Shown here piece after piece: positions 1 to 7,063 of a stretch of 64,000 nt of DNA. How positions within the stretch are numbered: position 1 is the first letter of the stretch; each line of letters starts with the position of its first letter. The notes beneath the pieces were generated by a model that did not search any database, was not told where the DNA came from, and saw only the letters and a program-made list of their open reading frames with translations. This stretch comes from Mesorhizobium sangaii (GTDB taxonomy: Bacteria; Pseudomonadota; Alphaproteobacteria; Rhizobiales; Rhizobiaceae). Made by a program: the position numbers and the translations under genes. Location: NCBI RefSeq assembly GCF_014207355.1, contig NZ_JACHEF010000003.1:781763-845762 (forward strand). The letters are read 5' to 3'.

Positions 1-128
1 GGCGACCCCGCAGGTCCCGAACCAGTAGTCTCCAGCGCCTGAAGCCGCGATCTGTTGTCGTTTGAACACAGTCGCGGCAAATGCAGCACGATCACGAAGA
101 TTCGAGTGTCTGCAATGTGGCGTGACGC

Positions 129-157
129 TTGAGGCGTCCGCGCTTATTCGACTATAG
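129..157 (+). promoter_or_regulatory. Putative sigma70-type promoter for the L,D-transpeptidase gene
   Basis: TTGAGG at 129-134 and CTATAG at 152-157 are separated by exactly 17 bases, close to the rhizobial housekeeping pattern CTTGAC-N17-CTATAT. A C precedes the -35 box. Transcription would begin near 164, about 75 bases before the start codon at 240. This rests on sequence resemblance alone. Confidence 0.45.
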
Positions 158-239
158 ATTGCGCGCGGCATTTCCGGCGCCCTTGGGGGGTGCTGGGCGA
201 CGCCGTGGGCAACAAGCATAGAACGATCGGATCTTCGCC

Positions 240-1358
240 ATGCAGCTTCGCAGCTTCATTTTCATGGGACTCTGCGCCGTACTCGGTATGAGTTCACCGG
301 CTTTCGCCGGCATGCCGGCCAATATGGCCGCAAATCAATCCGCTGACACAACCAGTGCCATCAACGTCGCCGTCAAGAGCGATGCGGCGCAATTGAAGCT
401 TCTCAAGAAGAAGAAAAGCCCGACACCGGACGATCTCGCCCAGATCAAGAAGATCGAGGCCAAGATCGTTGCCGACAAGGAAGCGGCCAAGGCCAAGGCA
501 CTGGAAGCCAGGAAGCTGGCGATGCGCGAAGCGGCCAAGGCCAAGGCCGAGGCGGAACGGCAAGCGTTCCTCGCCAAGAGAGGCAAGACCGCTTCGGCAA
601 CCGAAGTGGCCGACGCCAAGCCTGCCAAGAAGACCGTCAATATCATCGAGCCGATTGCGCCGATCGAGCCTATCCAGTCGGCTGAGCCGCTCCCGGCCGA
701 AGCGATGAATGTCGCTTTGAGCGGAAACAATGGCGAGTTGCGCAGCGAAGTCATCGGCCAGAAGCAGTCGAGCGGTGGCCTGTTCGCCGGTCTCTTCGGC
801 GGCAGCTCCTCGTCTTCGATCTCATATCTCCCCGAGACACGTGCGCTGGACCAGGCTCTCGCCAAGAAGGAAGCCAAGAAGCAGTTCAAGGTGAAGCCGG
901 AGTTCGTGCCGCAGGACGTGGAATTCACTGGCTATGAAGCCGGCACCATCGTCATCGACACCAGCGCCCGCCGCCTCTATCTCGTCGAATCGTCTTCCAC
1001 CGCTCGGCGCTACGCCATTGCGGTCGGCCGCGAGGGCCTGCAGTTCAAGGGCACGGTCGCGGTCGGCGACAAGCAGGAATGGCCGCGCTGGATCCCGACG
1101 CTGGATATGCAAAAGCGCGAGCCGAAGCACTATGGCCAGTACAAGGACGGCATGCCTGGCGGTGGCCAGAACCCGCTCGGCGCCCGCGCCATCTATCTCT
1201 ATGACGGCAAGAAGGACACGCATCTGCGCATCCACGGCACCATCGCGCCGCAGTCGATCGGAACCAGCGCCTCCAACGGCTGCTTCCGCATGATCAACGA
1301 GCACGTCATGGATCTCTACAGCCGCGTCAGGGTTGGCACCAAGGTCGTCATCATCTGA
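240..1358 (+). CDS. Secreted L,D-transpeptidase (YkuD fold)
   Basis: A 372-residue exported enzyme expected to cross-link peptidoglycan or attach proteins to it in the periplasm. Residues 1-23 form a Sec signal ending in SPAFA. Residues 50-115 are rich in Lys, Ala and Glu and probably form an extended coiled coil. The catalytic YkuD domain fills the C-terminal 150 residues, with the family motif around His332 (IHGT) and SNGCFR, giving Cys348 as nucleophile and Arg350. A strong terminator follows, so it appears monocistronic. The long charged linker is unusual compared with compact YkuD proteins and may span the periplasm. Confidence 0.9.
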   Translation: MQLRSFIFMGLCAVLGMSSPAFAGMPANMAANQSADTTSAINVAVKSDAAQLKLLKKKKSPTPDDLAQIKKIEAKIVADKEAAKAKALEARKLAMREAAKAKAEAERQAFLAKRGKTASATEVADAKPAKKTVNIIEPIAPIEPIQSAEPLPAEAMNVALSGNNGELRSEVIGQKQSSGGLFAGLFGGSSSSSISYLPETRALDQALAKKEAKKQFKVKPEFVPQDVEFTGYEAGTIVIDTSARRLYLVESSSTARRYAIAVGREGLQFKGTVAVGDKQEWPRWIPTLDMQKREPKHYGQYKDGMPGGGQNPLGARAIYLYDGKKDTHLRIHGTIAPQSIGTSASNGCFRMINEHVMDLYSRVRVGTKVVII

Positions 1359-1380
1359 CTCCTGCATCCATAATGCCGAA

Positions 1381-1410
1381 GGGCCGGCCTTTGCCGGCCC
1401 TTTTGTTTTG
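1381..1410 (+). terminator. Rho-independent terminator after the L,D-transpeptidase
   Basis: A perfect 8-bp stem, GGGCCGGC/GCCGGCCC, with a CTTT loop is followed by TTTTGTTTT. It lies 22 bases after the stop codon at 1358. Confidence 0.85.
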
Positions 1411-1420
1411 ACTTGCCCCT

Positions 1421-1521
1421 AAGCGCGTCGCGTTGAAACGGATTCAATCGACGCGCTTTGGTTCTTTGTTTTGTGCATGTCGTTGTCCCAAAACTGCTTC
1501 GTGATTTTGGGCGACATGCAT
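1421..1521. repeat. Two-module rhizobial intergenic repeat, copy A
   Basis: About 101 bp. The first module is an imperfect hairpin beginning AAGCGCGTCGCG and closing CGACGCGCTT. A T-rich linker follows. The second module begins TGCATGTCGTTGTCCCAAAA and closes TTTTGGGCGACATGCA. The same layout occurs at 23499-23600, 26903-27002 and 40051-40152. It resembles the RIME-like palindromic repeats of rhizobial chromosomes. Confidence 0.8.
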
Positions 1522-1608
1522 AGGGGTATCGCGCCTTCTTGGGAAAAAACCTTTGCGGCGGTTTTTTCTCTGGCGGAATCAATCCGGCCGCGTTAAGCGA
1601 TGACTCCC

Positions 1609-3237
1609 ATGGCGCGATATGTATTCATCACAGGCGGCGTGGTTTCCTCACTTGGAAAAGGCATTGCCGCAGCGGCCCTTGGGGCTCTCTTGCAGGCGCG
1701 AGGCTATCGCGCACGCATCAAAAAACTCGACCCCTACCTCAATGTCGATCCAGGCACGATGTCGCCGTACCAGCATGGCGAGGTTTTCGTCACCGATGAC
1801 GGTGCGGAGACCGATCTCGATCTTGGCCACTATGAGCGCTTCACCGGCCGCTCGGCCAACCAGCAGGACAACATCACCACCGGCCGCATCTACAAGAACA
1901 TCATCGAGCGCGAGCGGCGCGGCGACTATCTCGGTGCCACCGTGCAGGTCATTCCGCACGTTACCGACGAGATCAAGAATTTCGTCCTCAACGGCAACGA
2001 TGACTATGATTTCGTGCTGTGCGAGATCGGCGGCACGGTCGGCGATATCGAGGCGATGCCGTTCCTCGAGGCGATCCGTCAGCTTGGCAACGACCTGCCG
2101 CGCAACAACGCCGTCTACGTGCATCTGACGCTGATGCCCTACATCCCGACGGCGGGTGAACTGAAGACCAAGCCGACCCAGCATTCGGTCAAGGAACTGC
2201 GCGGCATCGGCATCGCGCCTGACATTCTGCTGGTTCGCGCCGACCGCGCCATTCCGAAGGAAGAGCGCAGAAAACTGTCGCTGTTCTGCAATGTGCGCGA
2301 AAGTGCTGTGATCCAGGCGCTCGACGTGCCGCATATCTACGACGTGCCGATGGCCTATCACAAGGAAGGGCTTGATTCGGAAGTGCTGGCCGCGTTCGGT
2401 ATCGATCCGGCGCCGAAGCCGCGCATGGAACCCTGGCAGGCGGTGTCCAACCGCATCCACAATCCGGAAGGCGAGGTTACCATCGCCGTGGTCGGCAAAT
2501 ACACCGGCCTCAAGGATGCCTACAAATCGTTGATCGAGGCGCTTTCGCATGGCGGCCTGGCCAATCACGTCAAGGTCAAGCTCGACTGGATCGAATCGGA
2601 GATTTTCGAAAAGGAAGATCCGACGCCCTGGCTGGAAAAGGTGCATGGCATCCTGGTTCCCGGCGGCTTTGGCGAGCGCGGCTCCGAAGGCAAGATCCTG
2701 GCGGCGAAGTTCGCGCGTGAACGCAAGGTGCCGTATTTCGGCATCTGCTTCGGCATGCAGATGGCCTGCATCGAGGCCGCGCGGTCGCTGGCCGGCGTCG
2801 AGCACGCCTCATCGACCGAATTCGGCCCAACCGACGAACCGGTGGTCGGCCTGATGACCGAATGGCTAAAAGGCAACATGCTGGAGAAGCGCCGGGAAAC
2901 CGGCGATCTCGGCGGCACGATGCGGCTCGGCGCCTATCAGGCCGATCTCGCCAAGGGTTCCAAGATCGCCGAGATCTATGGCGATACGCAGATTTCCGAG
3001 CGCCATCGCCACCGCTATGAGGTCAATGTCGATTACAAGGAGCGGCTCGAGGATTGCGGCCTGGTGTTTGCCGGCATGTCGCCCGATGGCGTGTTGCCGG
3101 AGACGGTCGAATACCCCGACCATCCGTGGTTCATCGGCGTGCAGTATCATCCGGAACTGAAAAGCCGGCCGCTCGAACCGCATCCTCTGTTTGCCAGCTT
3201 CATCGAGGCCGCGGTGGAACAGAGCAGGCTGGTCTAA
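1609..3237 (+). CDS. pyrG: CTP synthase
   Basis: Makes CTP from UTP, ATP and glutamine. The protein is 542 residues, the usual length, when started at ATG 1609 (MARYVFITGG); an in-frame ATG at 1600 would add three residues and is less typical. The N-terminal amidoligase domain carries the GGVVSSLGKG nucleotide loop. The C-terminal class I glutamine amidotransferase shows GICFGMQ with nucleophile Cys380, and YHPE with His514 and Glu516. secG, a common rhizobial neighbour, is absent upstream; a DUF1697 gene follows after 20 bases. Confidence 0.97.
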   Translation: MARYVFITGGVVSSLGKGIAAAALGALLQARGYRARIKKLDPYLNVDPGTMSPYQHGEVFVTDDGAETDLDLGHYERFTGRSANQQDNITTGRIYKNIIERERRGDYLGATVQVIPHVTDEIKNFVLNGNDDYDFVLCEIGGTVGDIEAMPFLEAIRQLGNDLPRNNAVYVHLTLMPYIPTAGELKTKPTQHSVKELRGIGIAPDILLVRADRAIPKEERRKLSLFCNVRESAVIQALDVPHIYDVPMAYHKEGLDSEVLAAFGIDPAPKPRMEPWQAVSNRIHNPEGEVTIAVVGKYTGLKDAYKSLIEALSHGGLANHVKVKLDWIESEIFEKEDPTPWLEKVHGILVPGGFGERGSEGKILAAKFARERKVPYFGICFGMQMACIEAARSLAGVEHASSTEFGPTDEPVVGLMTEWLKGNMLEKRRETGDLGGTMRLGAYQADLAKGSKIAEIYGDTQISERHRHRYEVNVDYKERLEDCGLVFAGMSPDGVLPETVEYPDHPWFIGVQYHPELKSRPLEPHPLFASFIEAAVEQSRLV

Positions 3238-3257
3238 CGACCACCGGCGGGCCGGGC

Positions 3258-3797
3258 ATGCAGACCTATGTCGCGCTCCTCTACAGCATCATCCTGGGCG
3301 AGGGACGGCGGCTCGTCATGGCCGACCTAAAGGCGATGGCGGAAGACCTCGGCCTGAAGAATGTTCGCACCTTGGTGGCGACCGGAAACCTGGTCTTCGA
3401 GACGTCGGCAACGGCGATCGCTGATCTGGAGCAGCGGCTGGAAGCAGCCTTCGAAAAGACCTTCGGCCGGCATGTCGATATCATCGTGCGCGGTGCCGAG
3501 GACTGGCGGACGCTTGCCGCCGGCAATCCGTTCCCGGGCGAGTCCGCCGAAGCTGGCGACCAGGTGGCGGTCCGCGTGATGCGCAAACCTGCGGCAGTGG
3601 ATGCTGTAGCGGTGCTCCAGGCCTATGCCGCTGCGGACGAGAAGGTGCTGTCGGTCGGCGGCGACATCTGGGTTGTCTTTTCGCGTGAGAGGCCCAGTTC
3701 GCGTCTTCTGGCGGCAACGAGCCACAAACGTCTCGGTATCGGCACGTCGCGCAACTGGAACACGGTGCGCAAACTGGCCGAGATGGTCGGCGCATAG
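3258..3797 (+). CDS. DUF1697 family protein
   Basis: A 179-residue cytosolic protein of unknown function. It fits DUF1697 by its opening (QTYVALLYSI), the segment VATGNLVFET near residue 38, and the C-terminal TSRNWNTVRKL. The family usually opens with a Y.ALLRGIN-like stretch; here that segment reads YVALLYSIILGEGRR, a divergent version. It starts 20 bases after pyrG with no promoter seen between, so it is probably cotranscribed. No catalytic role is established for the family. Confidence 0.8.
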   Translation: MQTYVALLYSIILGEGRRLVMADLKAMAEDLGLKNVRTLVATGNLVFETSATAIADLEQRLEAAFEKTFGRHVDIIVRGAEDWRTLAAGNPFPGESAEAGDQVAVRVMRKPAAVDAVAVLQAYAAADEKVLSVGGDIWVVFSRERPSSRLLAATSHKRLGIGTSRNWNTVRKLAEMVGA

Positions 3798-3800
3798 GAT

Positions 3801-3825
3801 CCGGGGCGGCTTTGCGCCGCCCCGG
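3801..3825. terminator. Hairpin between convergent genes
   Basis: The inverted repeat CCGGGGCGGC...GCCGCCCCGG lies between the DUF1697 gene and the convergent permease gene. There is no clear T-run on either side, so it may act as a weak or Rho-assisted bidirectional terminator. Confidence 0.5.
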
Positions 3826-3835
3826 ACGATGCCCG

Positions 3836-5293
3836 TCAGGCCTTCGCGGTCTTGGCGCCAGCGCCCAAAGCCGCTGAGCGCAGCACGTAGTAGATGGTGC
3901 CGGCGATGCCAACGCCGAAGAACCAGCCATAGACACCCCACCAGGACGGCAGCCAGTTGGTGAAGTTGGGCAGGATCGACGAGAAGATGGCGCCGATGCC
4001 GGCGGCGATGAAGGCATTGACGTGCCAGCCGCCCTGGAAGCGGAACTCGCCGTCCTCGCGGTAGAGCGCTTCGACGTCGACCTCACCTTTGCGGATCAGA
4101 TAGTAATCGACCATCATAACCCCGAAGATCGGTCCCATCGTCGCGCCGATGATGTTGACGAAGGAGGCGGCACTGCCTTCCCACGGCGCGAAGGGGTAGA
4201 GCACCAGCGCGATCAACGCGGCGATATAGCCGCCCTTCTTGAAGTCGATCTGCCTGGGAAAGACGTTTGAGAAGTCGAAGGCCGGCGACACGAAGTTGGC
4301 GACGACGTTGATGCCAAGCGTCGCCACGGCGAAGGTCAGGGCCGCAAGGGCTGCCAGGAACCAGCTGTCGAATTTCGCCGAGATCTGGTCGGGATGCAGC
4401 AGCACCTCGTGATAGACGTCGTAAGCGGCAATGGTGGTGACGCCGGCAACCAGCGAGAACAGGATGAGGTTGACCGGCAGGCCCCAGATGTTGCCTTTGC
4501 GCAGCGACGCCTGATCGGGCGCATAGCGGGCGAAATCGCAGAAGTTGAGATAGAGCGCCGAAAAATAGGTCACCCAGATCGCGGCCACCGCAAACAGCGC
4601 GGTCCACGAGCCCGGCGTGCCTGGCACGCCGGCATCCTTGGTCTTCTCCAACAGCACGTCCATCGGGATGTCGCTGGTGAAGGCGAAGGTTCCGGATTTG
4701 ACGCAGAGGTAAATTGCCAGGATCAGCATCATCACCCAGACCGCCGGACCCGCCCAATCCTGGAAGCGGCGCACCGTCTCCATGCCGCGCTGGATGATCA
4801 GAAGCTGCAGCGCCCAGATGACGACGAAGCAGATCACCTCCAGGCCGGAATGACCGAGGAAATGCGAGTTGGCGTTGAAATCGGCGAACCATTGCGAGCG
4901 GATCAAGAGTGCCACGATGGCGCCGGAGGCGGCCGCCGTCTGCGCGCCGTACCAGAAGCAGGCGACGATGGCGCGCACCAGCGCCGGTATGTTGGCGCCC
5001 CAGATGCCGAATGAGGCGCGGGCAAGCACGGGATAGGGCACGCCAGTCTTCACGCCGGCATAGCCGACCATGTTCATCAGCGCGTAGATGATCAGCGAAC
5101 CGATGCCGATGGCGATGATGAAGTTGACGAAGCCGCCACAGAACAGGAACAGGCTGGCAGCCAGGTAGTAGCCCCAGAGGCTGTGAACGTCCGACGTCCA
5201 GACGTTGAAGATCGAGAATGGTCCCCAGTTTCGAATTTTGGCCGGAGCCAGATCCTCGTTGTACAGATCAGGTGAAGCACCCTGTATTGTCAT
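3836..5293 (-). CDS. NCS1-family nucleobase/hydantoin/allantoin permease
   Basis: An inner-membrane cation symporter of 485 residues with about twelve hydrophobic segments. The family signature lies near the N terminus: NEDLAPAKIRNWG followed by W-SDVHSLWGYY, as in cytosine, allantoin and Mhp1-type hydantoin carriers. Start ATG 5293 is preceded by AAAGGGGACC; an upstream in-frame start at 5317 would add eight residues but lacks a better ribosome site. The exact substrate cannot be read from the sequence, and no purine or hydantoin catabolic genes are nearby. It stands alone on the minus strand. Confidence 0.88.
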   Translation of the reverse strand: MTIQGASPDLYNEDLAPAKIRNWGPFSIFNVWTSDVHSLWGYYLAASLFLFCGGFVNFIIAIGIGSLIIYALMNMVGYAGVKTGVPYPVLARASFGIWGANIPALVRAIVACFWYGAQTAAASGAIVALLIRSQWFADFNANSHFLGHSGLEVICFVVIWALQLLIIQRGMETVRRFQDWAGPAVWVMMLILAIYLCVKSGTFAFTSDIPMDVLLEKTKDAGVPGTPGSWTALFAVAAIWVTYFSALYLNFCDFARYAPDQASLRKGNIWGLPVNLILFSLVAGVTTIAAYDVYHEVLLHPDQISAKFDSWFLAALAALTFAVATLGINVVANFVSPAFDFSNVFPRQIDFKKGGYIAALIALVLYPFAPWEGSAASFVNIIGATMGPIFGVMMVDYYLIRKGEVDVEALYREDGEFRFQGGWHVNAFIAAGIGAIFSSILPNFTNWLPSWWGVYGWFFGVGIAGTIYYVLRSAALGAGAKTAKA

Positions 5294-5586
5294 TGCAATG
5301 GTCCCCTTTTGCAGCACGCGCCCTCACGCGTTGGCCGAATGCAGGGTAAGCCTGACGCTGGGGAACGGACAAGCAACCTATTTGCCGGCTTTGGCCTTAA
5401 AGATATTCAATGAGGACTGCGATTATCGACGGGGCGCGATGGTGGGCCGTTTTGCGTTTGCCGGTCGAATGATTCGAATTTCGGCATATGGCGATTTTTT
5501 ATAATTCCGGTTCTTTACACGGAACCAACCTGAGGATGGCGCGTTTCATAAGGTTCGATCGTGCAGCGGTCGACCGGGAGGAAATG

Positions 5587-5889
5587 ATGGATTATCTGCA
5601 CTTCTTTTCGCCCGTGCGCATTTCGCGCGGGCAGGGACATCCTGTAGAAGAAATCGATAGTGTTGCCGAGGCCATGGTGTTCTTGAGAAAATGGCCGACG
5701 GGACGGCGCGGTCCGGTCTATCAGTGCGCGCTGAATTGCTGCTCGGCCGCCTTGTCGGGCCAGATGTCGCCCGAGGAAGCAAGGAAAGCGTTTACAGGCT
5801 TTGCCCGCATTACGCGCCTTCTCGACGATGACATGATGTTGCCGGCAGCCAGCGAAAGCATGGCAAAGGTATACGCGTTGCGGCGGTAA
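5587..5889 (+). CDS. DUF982 family small protein
   Basis: A protein of about 100 residues belonging to a family expanded in Rhizobiales and of unknown function. The core matches DUF982: V-EAMVFLRKWP, then RRGPVYQCALNCCSAALSG and an EARKAFTGFARI helix. The frame is open from 5488, but GGGAGG at 5576-5581 best serves ATG 5587 (or 5584). Genes of this type are usually orphan and strain-variable. It runs convergent with the next gene. Confidence 0.72.
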   Translation: MDYLHFFSPVRISRGQGHPVEEIDSVAEAMVFLRKWPTGRRGPVYQCALNCCSAALSGQMSPEEARKAFTGFARITRLLDDDMMLPAASESMAKVYALRR

Positions 5890-5921
5890 GCGCCTGTTGA
5901 TTGACGGTTGATGCGGGGTCT

Positions 5922-5938
5922 CGCGCCGCTGCGGCGCG
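5922..5938. terminator. Hairpin after the DUF982 gene
   Basis: A perfect 7-bp stem CGCGCCG/CGGCGCG with a three-base loop lies 33 bases after the DUF982 stop, in the convergent gap before 6014. It lacks a T-run, so the terminator role is tentative. Confidence 0.4.
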
Positions 5939-6013
5939 GGTCGAGTTTGAGACGCGCTCCGAGAATGCTTGGCGTCGAAAATTCCTCCCGATCAGGCGCT
6001 TGTCTCAGGTGCT

Positions 6014-6373
6014 TCAGGTGACGGAATATCGGTCGATCACCCAAAGCCAGCTGCCATCGCTTTGCCTCCGGGCAACCTCGCTGGTCACGTCGCCATCGGG
6101 AAGTCGGGTCGATGTGAGGGCAAGGTCGCCGCAAATGAGCGCCGGCCGCTGCTCGCCCACGGCAAACTTCCGTCCGGACGCGACGATCTCGGCATAGTAG
6201 CTGCGGATGGCCTGCTCGCCGCACAGCAGATTTCCGCCACCACAGTCGATCACGGCATCGGGTTCGAACAGAGCCGTCATGCCGTCGACGTCGCCTGCGT
6301 GCTGCCGCGAAATCAGCAACGGCTCCAGTTGCTGGGGATCGTAGACAGGTTTTCTGTCTGCTGTGTCGTCCAT
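6014..6373 (-). CDS. SnoaL/NTF2-like fold protein
   Basis: A 119-residue cytosolic protein with the cone-shaped NTF2-like fold used by ketosteroid isomerases, SnoaL cyclases and DUF4440 proteins. Typical features are the N-terminal helix with HAGDVDGMTALFEPDAVIDC, the central AIRSYYAEIVASG segment and the closing WLWVIDRYSV strand. A GGAGG ribosome site sits 8 bases before the ATG. No catalytic residue can be assigned with confidence. It is a single gene at the left edge of the accessory block. Confidence 0.72.
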   Translation of the reverse strand: MDDTADRKPVYDPQQLEPLLISRQHAGDVDGMTALFEPDAVIDCGGGNLLCGEQAIRSYYAEIVASGRKFAVGEQRPALICGDLALTSTRLPDGDVTSEVARRQSDGSWLWVIDRYSVT

Positions 6374-6560
6374 GCTGGCCTCCGCGCGTCATCCAGCCGG
6401 AACCTTACCGCAAAAGCTCCCATCCGTGGCAGGAGAAGGAATTTTCTGGATCAGCGCAGTTGTTGACTGACGAGGCTCGGCAGTTGAGGGAGGCCCCAAT
6501 CGTGGGGGCGGGATGTCTGCCTGGAACTCTTCCGGGGGTGGGCTATCCATCCTGACATGA

Positions 6561-6998
6561 ATGCGCGAACCGTCGTGTTACGGTGCGACCAAGCAAAGGG
6601 GGGAATTCACCACGTCCAGGATCAATCGCCGCGCCTTGCTCTTCCACTCCGGCAGCGCAGTCGTCGCCTCGACGGCTGCTGCAAAGGCTCTCGGCACAGA
6701 GCCGCTGGGCCGAGATCGGGAACCGTCCAACGATCTGCAAGTGCTGATTGGGGCGCACAAGGCAGCATATGCGTCCTTTAGCAAAGCCCTGCACGAAACG
6801 GACTGGGGTAGCCGCCACCTCGTCAAGGCCGGCCGGGAGGAGGAGAGGGCGTTACTGGCCATCTGCGCCTATGCTGCGGTCAAGGAAGGCGATCGCCTGG
6901 CCAAGTCCCGATTTCTTTTAGAGATCGAGGCGCGCGGCGAACTCGACCTGGCCGAGCATATGCAGGCACTTCTCCGATCGACGATGTGGGAGGGATGA
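6561..6998 (+). CDS. Hypothetical protein with a possible Tat-like N terminus
   Basis: I do not recognise this 145-residue product. Residues 20-45 read like an export signal: RINRRALLF, then a hydrophobic Ala/Ser/Val stretch ending AAAKA. The rest is helical and charged, with LIGAHKAAYASFSKAL and an EERALLAICAYAAVKEGD segment. The start is uncertain because no good ribosome site precedes ATG 6561; ATG 6557 is in another frame. It lies tail to tail with the large regulator gene and may be part of the same accessory block. Confidence 0.5.
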   Translation: MREPSCYGATKQRGEFTTSRINRRALLFHSGSAVVASTAAAKALGTEPLGRDREPSNDLQVLIGAHKAAYASFSKALHETDWGSRHLVKAGREEERALLAICAYAAVKEGDRLAKSRFLLEIEARGELDLAEHMQALLRSTMWEG

Positions 6999-7063
6999 TA
7001 CGATCGTCCCGCAGACGCGGACAGCGGACGACGCCAGTGGGGGCGGCGGTGGCATAGAAAGTT

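Noticed and set aside
1..42. Possible 3' end of a plus-strand gene (frame ends at TGA 40-42)
   Set aside because: Only 13 codons are visible and they cannot be tied to any family.
1648..2805. A 385-codon minus-strand frame opposite pyrG
   Set aside because: Antisense shadow with low-complexity His/Arg/Asp-rich sequence and no domain.
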